Source of the DNA: an uncultured Methanospirillum sp.
GTDB lineage: Archaea > Halobacteriota > Methanomicrobia > Methanomicrobiales > Methanospirillaceae
Length of the DNA: 64,000 nt
Reading direction: 5' to 3'
Assembly (NCBI RefSeq): GCF_963668475.1
Contig: NZ_OY764544.1
Span: 1,984,001 to 2,048,000, forward strand
Shown here: in pieces, positions 27,791 to 36,743 of the stretch
Position numbering within the stretch: the stretch's first letter is position 1
Layout: every line of letters begins with the position of its first letter
Position numbers and translations under genes: made by a program
The notes under the pieces: model-generated
Seen by the model: the letters and a program-made list of their open reading frames with translations, nothing else
What the model was told of the DNA's origin: nothing
Database searches by the model: none

Positions 27791-29206
27791 ACGAATTATA
27801 TCCGTTTTTTATTGATTGCATGGGTGGCCACTTTTACAGTGCTGGCGGTGGTATTCACGCCCCTCACAGGTGCGGACTCTCCGGTGGAGTTTCCCCCAGC
27901 TGTCGGGCCGTACTCTGGAGACTATGTATACATCACCGAACCGGGACGATACACCCTTGAGCAGAACGTTTCACACCAGTATCCGGTCGGGGTCATCATC
28001 GCTGCCCCGTCTGTTGTCCTTGATGGGCAGGGGTATTCTATACAACCCGCAGCAGCAGATCCTGCATCTGTAGGTATCTGGATTCGCCTGACCGATCTAT
28101 CAGGAAACCCGGTGACGGGAGTCACCATCAAAAATGTGAGCATTGAGGATGAGGGATTCGGTATCTACTCCGAAGGGATTGATTCATCGATCTTTCCATG
28201 GGGGCAGGATCGCACAGCCGATCCAGATGGGATAAAAGCAGCGGAGACAACCCGAAACCTGATCCTCTCCGGGGTCTCGGTAAACTCCTGCCACGAGGGG
28301 GTAACCCTCTCAAACCAGTCAGATACCAGAATAACAACCACTACGATATCAGACTGCACGGGTTCAGGGGTTACCGTTACTGGTGGCAGGGTTGATATTC
28401 AAGATTCACGCCTCATGAACAATGTCGAATCAGGCATCGTACTCAGCAAGAGTTCAGGTTCTGATATTTCCTCATCAGTGATCGAAGGGAACGGACGAGC
28501 AGGAATCTCCCTGGATGAAGTGAATGGCATCCGGATTCTGAACAACCAGTTCCATAACACACAGAACATAGACCAAAATAATCAGAGCACAGATGTTGTC
28601 ATCTCCCCTCCCCTGGAAACAGGAGAAACCCCTAACACTATCCAAACCCAGGAGAAGGAGGGTTGGAACAAGAGTGACATTTTATCTCCTGTTCAGGAGA
28701 GCGAAACAAGCACAGGGAAGAACCCGGCCAACCTGATAACTGGAACTCTTGATCTCAACCAGACATCTTCACCAGCACCAATACTGACTGTAACCCCTGT
28801 AGTAACCGTTTCTCCTGAAAACAAACCAACACAGGATACAACTCCAAAGACCATCATGACCGGCATTCATGCGGTTGTCTCAGGAGACTCCATCCCAAAA
28901 GAGATGAAGGGGGGCAATACATATCCTGTTGGACTTATCCTGTTCAATGATGGATCAGATGACTGGATCTCACAGTATCAGGTAGGAGTCATGGCGCTGG
29001 ATGATACAGCAGGATACGGACCAGCATGGATCGGTGTTCCGGAAGGAGTTATGGTGAAATCAGGCCAGTCCCAGACCCTCCCCTTTGATCTCAGGGCTCC
29101 TTCAAAGCCTGGGACCTACACTCTCAAATACCAGGCAGCACGTCAGGGCACCGGGGTCCAGGTGCTCTTCGGACGGGCATATACAAAAACAGTAACTGTG
29201 ACCTGA
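27791..29206 (+). CDS. Secreted right-handed beta-helix protein with C-terminal Ig-like domain
   Basis: A hydrophobic signal sequence (about residues 4-25) is followed by a parallel beta-helix region (about 100-260) with repeats such as G-V-T-I-K-N-V-S and S-G-I-V-L-S-K-S-S-G-S-D-I-S. Next come a Thr/Pro-rich linker and a C-terminal Ig-like domain (about 360-470: G-G-N-T-Y-P-V-G-L-I-L-F-N-D-G, then K-P-G-T-Y-T-L-K-Y), similar to NEW3 or Nbr1-type Ig domains. No catalytic residues of polysaccharide lyases can be assigned. TTG 27812 truncates the signal peptide's basic part; ACG 27791 after GGAGGAG restores it. It may be read with radB, which ends 68 bases before. Confidence 0.75.
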   Translation, partial: TNYIRFLLIAWVATFTVLAVVFTPLTGADSPVEFPPAVGPYSGDYVYITEPGRYTLEQNVSHQYPVGVIIAAPSVVLDGQGYSIQPAAADPASVGIWIRLTDLSGNPVTGVTIKNVSIEDEGFGIYSEGIDSSIFPWGQDRTADPDGIKAAETTRNLILSGVSVNSCHEGVTLSNQSDTRITTTTISDCTGSGVTVTGGRVDIQDSRLMNNVESGIVLSKSSGSDISSSVIEGNGRAGISLDEVNGIRILNNQFHNTQNIDQNNQSTDVVISPPLETGETPNTIQTQEKEGWNKSDILSPVQESETSTGKNPANLITGTLDLNQTSSPAPILTVTPVVTVSPENKPTQDTTPKTIMTGIHAVVSGDSIPKEMKGGNTYPVGLILFNDGSDDWISQYQVGVMALDDTAGYGPAWIGVPEGVMVKSGQSQTLPFDLRAPSKPGTYTLKYQAARQGTGVQVLFGRAYTKTVTVT

Positions 29207-29259
29207 ACCCATTATAGGTTCAGGATCTCTTTTACTTCTAAAACAGGTACTTGGCTGAT

Positions 29260-30000
29260 TTACCAGCCGTCATCCATCTCACGGGTTGCAATCAGTTTGT
29301 CTGCCTCTTCGTCAAGTCCAAGCTTACGCAGGCATTCTACCTTTGCATCATACACTTCAGCATGATTGGGCTCGATCCTGATGACCCGGTCATAACACTT
29401 GATCGCTTCCTTACAGGTATCGACCTTTGCCAGAGAGTTCCCAAGTTCAAACCAGCTGTCAGCATCCTCGGAGTCCTGCTTGAGGATCTGCTTGAAACAG
29501 GATATTGCCTCTTTATGCTCACCCATCTTCTGGAGACTGATCCCTTTGTTGTAGAGGGCATTGATATCACCAGGGGCCAGTTCGATTATTTTGTTAAAAC
29601 ACTCGACTGCATCGGCATGCTTATCGAGTTCTGCAAGTGCTGAACCTTTGTTGCTTAACGCATGAACATTGAAGGGATCAAGCTCGATAACCATGTTGAA
29701 ACAGGGGATTGCCTTGCTGTATCTCCCCATGAAGAAGTAGTTGACACCCATGTAGAGCCAGTACCTGGGATCCTTGTCATTGATCCGGAGGGACTGTTCA
29801 AAGGAGTCGATCGCCTCCTGGTACCGGATCAGATTCATCATAGCAAGGCCCTTCTGGAAGTATGTATCCTCATCAACCGGATCAAGCGATATCGCCTTTT
29901 CATAACACCGGATGGCATCGTCAAACTTCTGCATGGCACCTAATTTGTTGCCCTCTTCCTTCCAGCGTCTTGCTTCCTTTGTGCTGATATCATCACCCAT
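29260..30000 (-). CDS. TPR-repeat protein (cytoplasmic)
   Basis: 246 residues made almost wholly of seven 34-residue tetratricopeptide repeats (W/Y-x-x-x-G-x-x-L ... A-I-x-C-Y/F ... D-P pattern), the first at residue 11. No signal peptide or membrane helix. TPR arrays mediate protein-protein contacts; the partner is unknown. Genes on both sides are on the opposite strand, so it is transcribed alone. Confidence 0.8.
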   Translation of the reverse strand: MGDDISTKEARRWKEEGNKLGAMQKFDDAIRCYEKAISLDPVDEDTYFQKGLAMMNLIRYQEAIDSFEQSLRINDKDPRYWLYMGVNYFFMGRYSKAIPCFNMVIELDPFNVHALSNKGSALAELDKHADAVECFNKIIELAPGDINALYNKGISLQKMGEHKEAISCFKQILKQDSEDADSWFELGNSLAKVDTCKEAIKCYDRVIRIEPNHAEVYDAKVECLRKLGLDEEADKLIATREMDDGW

Positions 30001-30116
30001 AGGCGGCCCCCGATTCCCTGAACCAGATACTGAGAATTATGTGCATTCTGCATTAAAGATATCTATCTGTTTTCTAAATATGAAACGCTCAATACCAGTC
30101 CGGAGAAATAATCCGT

Positions 30117-30809
30117 ATGTACGGGTTAGCAGGGAACCTACCTGATGAGTCAGGAGTTGATCAGAATGAGCGTGATCGCCAGAATTTTCTGCTGCTTCTG
30201 CTGATGATGCTGCCCCTTCAGGTCATCTACCCGGTTCTTGCAGGAGGTCAGGCAGGGCAGATCTCACTAACCTTCTTCTTCTCATTCATTCTTGTTGCCG
30301 GACTCTGGCTTATGAGGGGGTCCCGCAGGAGATTTCTGATGGCAGCGATCCTTGTACTGGTCTCCCTTGAACTTATCTGGGTCTCCCTCTGGCAGGCAGC
30401 AGCATCCCTTCTCCCATTTGGCGAGTTCTGTCTTCTGCTCTTTCTTATTATCCTCAGTGGTCAGTATCTGATCATCTATATCAGAACTAGACTACCGGTA
30501 CTTGATCTGTTGCTTGCTGGGGCTGCTCTCTTCCTGCTGATTGGGACGCTGCTGGGTATGGGTCTCTACCTGCTTGCAGGACTGTATCATGGATCAGTCA
30601 CGGGGGCACAGGCTGATTCTGATCTCCCTGGAGCTCTTTCAGACGGTATTGCCATTCTGACGACCAATGGTTCAGGCAATATTAACGGAGGGTCCATGCC
30701 TCTTTTGAGGATCGTTTCATCCCTTGGGATGATAGGAGGGATACTGTTGATTGCGCTCCTGATCGCCAAGACGGGCATCAGTCTCAACAAAAAAGAAAGT
30801 GATACCTGA
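30117..30809 (+). CDS. Potassium-channel-like membrane protein with degenerate selectivity filter
   Basis: 230 residues with about seven hydrophobic helices. The last two flank a pore-loop-like segment, DGIAILTTNGSGNINGGS, followed by PLLRIVSSLGMIGGILLIAL. This closely follows the layout of Ion_trans_2 channels (T-T-V-G-Y-G-D-I then a TM helix beginning P-L-x-R-I), but V-G-Y-G-D is replaced by N-G-S-G-N. It is therefore either a channel with altered selectivity or a non-conducting derivative. The ATG 30117 start has no clear Shine-Dalgarno. It stops directly against dapF on the other strand. Confidence 0.6.
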   Translation: MYGLAGNLPDESGVDQNERDRQNFLLLLLMMLPLQVIYPVLAGGQAGQISLTFFFSFILVAGLWLMRGSRRRFLMAAILVLVSLELIWVSLWQAAASLLPFGEFCLLLFLIILSGQYLIIYIRTRLPVLDLLLAGAALFLLIGTLLGMGLYLLAGLYHGSVTGAQADSDLPGALSDGIAILTTNGSGNINGGSMPLLRIVSSLGMIGGILLIALLIAKTGISLNKKESDT

Positions 30810-31631
30810 TCAGAGGATGAGCATACCGGTGAAGATTACATCTGCCGGACCTTTCATGGTGGCCCCATCTGCCAGGGTGATCGTGAGCGGACCTCCCTGG
30901 GTCTCGACCTCCACTACAGCCCCGGTCTTTCCCAGCCGGTGAGCAATGGCAGCAGATGCTGTTGCTCCGGTTCCACAGGAGAGGGTTTCCCATTCCACAC
31001 CCCGCTCAAAAGTGCGGATGCGAATTGAATTTTGGTCTGTTACCTCAACAAAGTTCACATTTGCCCCTTTCGGGAAGAACTGGCTGTTTCTGATCGCAGG
31101 AGCATGCCCGCATACATCAAGTGAATCAAGATCCTTTACAAAGACCACCGCATGCGGAACACCGGTGTTTACCGCATAGACCTCATATCCGTTGATGATC
31201 TCATGGAACTCTCCGCTTCCTTTTGCCGGGATGGATGGGGCGTCATACTGTGGCTTTGTCATGGTGACTTCAGCAAGAAAATCCCCGTCCCCGTCATACC
31301 CACAGGTAACATCAATCAGCCCGGCGAGTGTCTGGACAGTGGCCTTTTCTTTTATATAACCCATATCAAAGGCATACCGTGCCAGGCACCGGATACCGTT
31401 TCCGCACATCTCGGCCTCGCTCTCATCAGGCTGGAAGAGCCGCATTGCTGCATTTCCTTCCGGTGTCTTTCCAAGGAAGAGGACACCGTCACCACCAATC
31501 CCCATCCTGCGATCACAATAGACCGCTGCAAACTCACCTTTCATCTCGTCGGGAACCTTGATACCGTCCCACTCGTCGATCAGAACAAAGTCATTGCCGT
31601 TCCCATGTAGTTTGACAAAAGGCAGATCCAT
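30810..31631 (-). CDS. dapF: Diaminopimelate epimerase
   Basis: 273 residues; converts LL- to meso-diaminopimelate in lysine biosynthesis. Both active-site cysteines are in context: MCGNGIRCLARYA and LSCGTGATASA. The N-terminus FVKLHGNGNDFVLID is family-typical, as are GIGGDGVLF and NTGVPHAVVFV. Length and start are normal. Other lysine genes are not in the window. It abuts the channel-like gene tail to tail. Confidence 0.96.
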   Translation of the reverse strand: MDLPFVKLHGNGNDFVLIDEWDGIKVPDEMKGEFAAVYCDRRMGIGGDGVLFLGKTPEGNAAMRLFQPDESEAEMCGNGIRCLARYAFDMGYIKEKATVQTLAGLIDVTCGYDGDGDFLAEVTMTKPQYDAPSIPAKGSGEFHEIINGYEVYAVNTGVPHAVVFVKDLDSLDVCGHAPAIRNSQFFPKGANVNFVEVTDQNSIRIRTFERGVEWETLSCGTGATASAAIAHRLGKTGAVVEVETQGGPLTITLADGATMKGPADVIFTGMLIL

Positions 31632-31828
31632 ATTCAGAGCTCCATATCTCCTATGTTCTCTCTCATTATTCAGATTCCGATCTAGTCAGCGTCCCTCATT
31701 TCAAAATACTGGTCTGTTAATGCACTCACGATTAAGAGACGTTTTAACCCCATAAACACCGATATTATACAGAATAAGGAACTCATTATATCAAAGCCAG
31801 ACCCGGATTTTCAACCAGATTATACATT

Positions 31829-32539
31829 ATGAACAGTCTTTCAATAATTATCCCAACGTATAACGAAGAAGAAAATATCGGGAGAATAATACAGACATTA
31901 CAAAACATCCTGCAGAATCACTCAATACCCCATGAAATTCTGGTGATGGATGACAATTCAAAGGATAGAACAAACGTAATCGTTCAGGAGATCTCAAAGA
32001 ATTCTCCTAATGTGCGTTTGATCATTCGGACCAAGGATCATGGATTGTCGCAGTCGGTCGTCGATGGATTCTCGTACGCCCAATACAATCTTGTCGTTGT
32101 GATGGATGCTGACTTCTCACATCCTCCCCCCGCAGTACTTGATCTTTACGAGGTCCTGAAAGAAGGATACGACCTGGTGATAGGAAGCAGGTATGTTCAG
32201 GGCGGGGATATTGAGAACTGGCCGGTTGAGAGAAAGATTCTCTCCTTTGGGGCCACCTTTATGGCCAGAGTTCTCTTTCCAGGAATCAGAGATCCGGTCA
32301 GCGGTTTTTTCGGATTTCATACGAGGATATTACAAGGTGCCAGGTTGAAACCCAGAGGATACAAGATATTATTTGAAATTCTTGGGAAGAGTAACTGGAG
32401 CCGGGTTATTGAAGTGCCGATAACATTCATCGAGCGGGAAGGCGGCTCCAGCAAGTTAAATTTGAAAATAATACTTCAATATATCATTCAGTTTGCGGAT
32501 ATTGCAATTTTCAGGATAAACCATCGTATCCATGAGTAG
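31829..32539 (+). CDS. Family 2 glycosyltransferase, dolichol-phosphate mannose synthase-like
   Basis: 236 residues, GT-A fold. Seen: SIIIPTYNEEENI, MDDNSKDRT, the metal-binding VVMDADFSHPP, and GSRYVQGGDIENWP followed by SGFFGF, as in DPM1-type enzymes, which transfer a sugar from a nucleotide to a polyprenyl phosphate. There is no C-terminal membrane helix. The next gene, a flippase-like membrane protein, overlaps it by eight bases. This fits a two-step path in which the lipid-linked sugar is made in the cytoplasm and handled in the membrane. Confidence 0.88.
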   Translation: MNSLSIIIPTYNEEENIGRIIQTLQNILQNHSIPHEILVMDDNSKDRTNVIVQEISKNSPNVRLIIRTKDHGLSQSVVDGFSYAQYNLVVVMDADFSHPPPAVLDLYEVLKEGYDLVIGSRYVQGGDIENWPVERKILSFGATFMARVLFPGIRDPVSGFFGFHTRILQGARLKPRGYKILFEILGKSNWSRVIEVPITFIEREGGSSKLNLKIILQYIIQFADIAIFRINHRIHE

Positions 32540-33536
32540 GAAAGATATTCCCTTTTCATGGGAGAAGATCAGAGACCACCTGAACCACTTCTGGCAGTAT
32601 TATCTGGGAATATTTCTTTTGATCTCTATTTTTCGTCTGATTAGCAACGACCAGAACCGGGTGCTGCCGGATTCAATAAACATCCTTTTTATCATACTCG
32701 CCGGATTAAGTTACCTTCTGAATAACATCCTGATGAGTTTCCGGTTATGGCGGATATTATCACATCTTGATGTCAGGACCACATGCATTCAGGCTTTCTC
32801 CTCTCACATGGGAGGGATGCTCCTGTCAGATTTTACTCCAGGAAGGAGCGGGTATCTTTCGGTGGCAGTATTTCTCAAGAGGAGAGGCATCAGTTACGAA
32901 AAAGGGCTGGCTTCAATTACCGGGACATTCATCTACGAATTTCTCTTCAAATTAGGTCTGGCCCTCTTTTCATTACTTTTTATGTATACAACCATCTTCG
33001 GAAACTCGATGCTTGTATGCTGCGGGGCAACAGCCGGCATCATCCTATCACTCATAATCATGTATCTTCTGGTTGTATATCCTCCTGACTTTATGCTTGC
33101 CCTTGGAGTCAGGTTTAATCTTGTAAACAAGCTGCTTGAGACTGGCAGGGAATGCCAGAACCTTCACGTGAAGGTTCCGTTCGTTATATTCATATCTGCA
33201 ATCTGTTGGATTCTCCGGGGATTCGAGTGGTACTGTATCGCTATAGCTATTGGAATCAGTTCGATCCAGTTTTTCGATGCCTTATTCCTGAACCCGTTAC
33301 TAACACTCCTCTCATTTGTTCCGATTAGTCCCTCGGGTATAGGATTTCAGGAGAGCGGTATTGTCGGGATCTTTGCAATTCTTGGAATCGGGCTCTCCCT
33401 GTCACTCTGGTTTGCAATATTAGTTAGGCTTATTGAGACCGGGATTGACCTCATTGGAATATTTGAGGTCTTTCCCCAGATATCAGCAACATTAAAAAAA
33501 GGTGTTTCTTCGATTTTGAACAAACGGAAAGTGTGA
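32532..33536 (+). CDS. LPG-synthase-type / UPF0104 membrane protein (flippase-like)
   Basis: 334 residues with about eight membrane helices. Seen: S-H-M-G-G-M-L-L-S-D-F-T-P-G-R-S-G-Y near residue 92, then a region with S-F-V-P-I-S-P-S-G-I-G-F-Q-E-S-G, typical of the lysylphosphatidylglycerol synthetase transmembrane family (UPF0104/AglD-related). Often fused or adjacent to a glycosyltransferase, as here. A role in translocating or processing lipid-linked sugars for surface glycosylation is inferred. The composition is AT-richer than neighbouring housekeeping genes. Confidence 0.8.
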   Translation: MSRKDIPFSWEKIRDHLNHFWQYYLGIFLLISIFRLISNDQNRVLPDSINILFIILAGLSYLLNNILMSFRLWRILSHLDVRTTCIQAFSSHMGGMLLSDFTPGRSGYLSVAVFLKRRGISYEKGLASITGTFIYEFLFKLGLALFSLLFMYTTIFGNSMLVCCGATAGIILSLIIMYLLVVYPPDFMLALGVRFNLVNKLLETGRECQNLHVKVPFVIFISAICWILRGFEWYCIAIAIGISSIQFFDALFLNPLLTLLSFVPISPSGIGFQESGIVGIFAILGIGLSLSLWFAILVRLIETGIDLIGIFEVFPQISATLKKGVSSILNKRKV

Positions 33537-33550
33537 CTTCAGTAATCAGT

Positions 33551-34750
33551 CTATTTCTTTGCCCACTTTTCCAATGCTCTTCTCAGTTCTGGGTGATCCT
33601 CGGCGTAGGTTGCAAGCGGAATTTCTTCCATCGCTGCATCTACTGCCTGTCGCATGGCAGTTGCTCCGGCACGGGTCCCGTCCGGGTGTCCGTGTATGCC
33701 CCCACCGGCCTGAAGAATCAGGTCGCTGCCGAGAACCCTTATCTCGTCAACCACCCCGCCAGGATGAAGCCCACCACTGGCAACTGGAAAGACACTCTTG
33801 ATACCATGCCAGGGATGGGTAAGGGTCCGGTTATCGCCGATGAGCTCCTGCATGTCATGCTCCATCTTTCCTGACACAGTTCCGGTGTGAAGTTGATCTC
33901 CGCCAAGCATCCTCACAAGCCGGCAGAACGGACGCATTGCAATCCCATGCTCCCGGTTTCGGGTGATGGCCGCATGCATGGTCCGGTGAATATGAAGCGG
34001 CAGGTTGATGGACGGATCCTCGGCAACCACCCTGATGGCATCAAACCCGCAGACGATCACATCGATCATCAGCATATTTGCCCCCATCTCTTTTGCCTGC
34101 CTGGCACGCTCGAGGATCTTATCACCGGCTATGGAGATATTCACAGCATACAGTACATTCCTGCCGGTCTCTGATTTTACCTGGTCAAGTTTCTCCATCA
34201 CCCTCGGAAGGCGCTCTGCGATCGGGCAGAACTTCTGATCGGTAAGGGTCTCATCATCCTTGATGAGATCTACCCCGCCGATTGCTGCTTCATACGCAAC
34301 ATCAGCAGTGTCCTTCGGGTTCAGGCCAACCTTCGGCTTGATAATGGTCCCGACATGGGGACGATCTGTTGTCCCGACCAGTTTCCTGACACCCTCAATC
34401 CCGAATTTTGGTCCGTTGAACGGGATGATCTCCCTCGGAAACTCCACATCGAGCAGCCTGACAGCGGCGATCCGGGATAGTCCGAAGAGGTTTCCTGCAA
34501 AGACAGAGAGATACTGGGGAATATTCCCGATCTCGAATATTTCGTTAGGATACGTAATCGAGACCTGGTACCCGTCACCCGACGGCGTGATCTTTCCGAC
34601 CTGCCCATCCAGGTAATGTACGTACTCTTCCCTGGTTGAGATATCGGTCCAGGTTCCGGTGGTCTGCTCCTCAGCAATAGCCCGGGCCGCCCACTCGGGG
34701 GTGATGCCCTCTTTCGGACGGAAATAATAGGTCGCAACTGCATCTGCCAT
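33551..34750 (-). CDS. rbcL: Ribulose-1,5-bisphosphate carboxylase, form III
   Basis: About 399 residues. Catalytic residues in context: Lys in GTIIKPKVGLN, the carbamylated Lys with Asp and Glu in GGVDLIKDDE, His in HRTMHAAITRN, and the loop-6 Lys in TGTVSGKMEHD. The sequence has the shorter archaeal form III type. I chose the start at 34750, not the upstream in-frame ATG at 34768, because AGGAGG lies seven bases before it and homologues start there. Form III enzymes convert ribulose-1,5-bisphosphate from nucleoside breakdown, or from phosphoribulokinase in methanogens with a reductive hexulose-phosphate pathway, to 3-phosphoglycerate. It starts two bases after the R15P isomerase stop. Confidence 0.96.
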   Translation of the reverse strand: MADAVATYYFRPKEGITPEWAARAIAEEQTTGTWTDISTREEYVHYLDGQVGKITPSGDGYQVSITYPNEIFEIGNIPQYLSVFAGNLFGLSRIAAVRLLDVEFPREIIPFNGPKFGIEGVRKLVGTTDRPHVGTIIKPKVGLNPKDTADVAYEAAIGGVDLIKDDETLTDQKFCPIAERLPRVMEKLDQVKSETGRNVLYAVNISIAGDKILERARQAKEMGANMLMIDVIVCGFDAIRVVAEDPSINLPLHIHRTMHAAITRNREHGIAMRPFCRLVRMLGGDQLHTGTVSGKMEHDMQELIGDNRTLTHPWHGIKSVFPVASGGLHPGGVVDEIRVLGSDLILQAGGGIHGHPDGTRAGATAMRQAVDAAMEEIPLATYAEDHPELRRALEKWAKK

Positions 34751-34752
34751 AG

Positions 34753-35709
34753 TTATTCCTCCTCGCAATACGGGTAATCAGTACAGAGATTGTCCATATC
34801 CCATTGAAGATGTTCTTTTATGATTGTGTATGCCATACCCGGGGGAATTGCTCCCTGCTCGGTGATGATCAGGTCAACATACTCTGCCGGGGTTACATCA
34901 AAGGTAGGGTTACGAACGGTCACCTGAGGGAGGGTCTTTCGAACTGCGTCAGGAAGAACCTCGTCAGCAGGCCGCTCCTCGATAAGTATCCGCTCACCAA
35001 GGATTGTCCGAGGGGCAAACTTGTAGGTCTCTGCAGCAACCAGAAAGTTCACCCGTGCTTCCTTGGCTGCCAGGGCGATCTGGGAGGTGCCAATCTTGTT
35101 GATGACTGCCCCATTCACCGTGATGGCATCAGCACCGGTGATACAGAGATCGACCTCTTTCATAAAGTAACGGGCTGCTGAATCGACGATGAAGTTTGTC
35201 TTTACCCCGGCATCAGAGAGGGTCTTGATCGTGATATGCCCCTGGTTTCGCGGTCTCACTTCGGTTGCATACACCTCAATATCCATCCCCTGCTGATGAG
35301 CGGTGAGGATACACTGAAGTGCAGCTTCAGAGTTGCAGTGGGTCATAACCACATCCCCGTCCCTGATGTGCCGGGCACCGATCTCACCGATCTTTGCGAC
35401 AGCCTGTTCTGAATGGATGATGAACGCCCTGGCACGTTCTTCAATCCCTGACTTTGCCTCATCAAGGGTCTCTGCCCGGGAAAGGGGCTTTGAGATCAGG
35501 TTGACCGCGTTGGGCAGAGAGACCGCGGTAGGCCGGACACCTGCCAGCATCTCTGATGCCGCCATCATACGCTCCCGGTATGATTTCAGATCCTGGTATG
35601 TGCCTGACTGGGAATAGTCAAGCAGTGCTTTGGCAGCGGCACGTGCTATCCTCCCGGCACCCCGGATCTCCATGCTCTTGATCCGGGCAGCAGTCTCCTC
35701 AAGGGTCAT
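34753..35709 (-). CDS. Ribose-1,5-bisphosphate isomerase
   Basis: 318 residues of the eIF2B-related isomerase family. Diagnostic segments: EIRGAGRIARAAAKAL, RPTAVSLPNAVN, MTHCNSEAALQCIL, CITGADAITVNGAVINKIGT and NPTFDVTPAEYVDLI. It makes ribulose-1,5-bisphosphate from ribose-1,5-bisphosphate, the step before RuBisCO in the archaeal AMP pathway. The rbcL gene follows after two bases with its own Shine-Dalgarno inside this gene's end, so the two form an operon. AMP phosphorylase is not in the window. Confidence 0.93.
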   Translation of the reverse strand: MTLEETAARIKSMEIRGAGRIARAAAKALLDYSQSGTYQDLKSYRERMMAASEMLAGVRPTAVSLPNAVNLISKPLSRAETLDEAKSGIEERARAFIIHSEQAVAKIGEIGARHIRDGDVVMTHCNSEAALQCILTAHQQGMDIEVYATEVRPRNQGHITIKTLSDAGVKTNFIVDSAARYFMKEVDLCITGADAITVNGAVINKIGTSQIALAAKEARVNFLVAAETYKFAPRTILGERILIEERPADEVLPDAVRKTLPQVTVRNPTFDVTPAEYVDLIITEQGAIPPGMAYTIIKEHLQWDMDNLCTDYPYCEEE

Positions 35710-35826
35710 ACTAGGATCTTATGTCCTATACCATAGAATCCCTGTGCTCGCTCATGCCAGAATATCAATGAATGAGTATGATCAGGATCGGTATTATTCT
35801 TCCAGACGGTGATCTCTCTACCACGT

Positions 35827-36633
35827 ATGTCAATCGCGGTCGTCTTTGACAGTGCAGGGACGCTCCTTCATACCTATCGGATGGCCAAGGATGTGGATTC
35901 CGGAGAACTGTATCCGGATATCGAGACGACCATGCTCACCTTTGCTGATCCGAGCAGGGTTCTCTGTGTCATTCACGCCCACTCCCACGGGATCATGGCA
36001 GCACCAGCAGATCAACTCTTCTCCTTGTTTATGAAAGAACATAACCTGGGATTTGGGATCTCCTGTACCCGTCGGGTGGTTGAGGCTGAAGAGATCGGCA
36101 AAATCCTGATGAGTGATACTACTGCCAGAGTCGGGGATATGCAGGAATGCATGCGGATCATCTGGTCAAAGATCAGGGAAGAGGCCATTGTTGCCCTGAA
36201 CAGCGGAGTGATCGTTCACACAGGAAAAGGCCGGATAGAGTTCACTGTTACGGCCGGGGGAACCCCGTTCCCGGGGGCAAAAGAGACGATCCGTGAACTG
36301 CACAGGCTCGGGGTGGCCACCTTTATCGCTTCAGGAGACAGGGAGGCGAAGCTTGAGAGGATGGCAGATTACCTGGGAATACCACGCGACCAGGTCTTCG
36401 GAGTGGCAACACCGACAGTAAAAGAGCGGATTGTCAGGGACCTGAAAGAGGATTATGAGACGGTAATCATGGTTGGGGATTCGATAAACGATCTGCTGGC
36501 GATGCGGGCTGCAGATATCGCGGTTCTCACCGAGCAACAGTGTTCGCAAAAACCTGATGAACTGATAGCGGCTGTCAACCACCGGATTCATGATGTCAGG
36601 GAAGTAATCGGGATCATCAATCCCCTGATCTGA
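35827..36633 (+). CDS. HAD-superfamily protein with altered motif I
   Basis: 268 residues. HAD motifs: motif I VVFDSAGTLLHT, motif II in TFIASGDREAK, the conserved Lys in TPTVKERIV and motif IV MVGDSINDLLAM. The second motif-I Asp (general acid/base in phosphatases) is Ala here, as in phosphonatase- or P-type-ATPase-like HADs. The C-terminal part resembles soluble P-type ATPase phosphorylation domains. Substrate unknown. ATG 35827 fits motif I at the N-terminus; GTG 35809 is a longer option. It is divergent from the RuBisCO operon. Confidence 0.75.
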   Translation: MSIAVVFDSAGTLLHTYRMAKDVDSGELYPDIETTMLTFADPSRVLCVIHAHSHGIMAAPADQLFSLFMKEHNLGFGISCTRRVVEAEEIGKILMSDTTARVGDMQECMRIIWSKIREEAIVALNSGVIVHTGKGRIEFTVTAGGTPFPGAKETIRELHRLGVATFIASGDREAKLERMADYLGIPRDQVFGVATPTVKERIVRDLKEDYETVIMVGDSINDLLAMRAADIAVLTEQQCSQKPDELIAAVNHRIHDVREVIGIINPLI

Positions 36634-36662
36634 TCTTCTCTTCTATGTGTTGATGAGAAATA

Positions 36663-36676
36663 TTCACGCACGTGAA
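36663..36676. promoter_or_regulatory. Inverted repeat upstream of the MCR-activation operon
   Basis: TTCACG-CA-CGTGAA is a 14-base inverted repeat 68-81 bases before the atwA start. It could be a regulator site for the operon. An AT-rich stretch (AAATAAACGTATTA, 36690s) lies nearer the gene and may hold the promoter. Confidence 0.35.
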
Positions 36677-36743
36677 GGGAAACCGCAGGAAATAAACGTA
36701 TTACCCACCAGAACACACCAGTACACCAAATAGTGAGTGCACC

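Noticed and set aside
27730..27960. 76-residue reading frame between radB and the beta-helix gene
   Set aside because: It runs through the signal-peptide region of the beta-helix gene in another frame and has no start signal; the strong Shine-Dalgarno serves the other frame.
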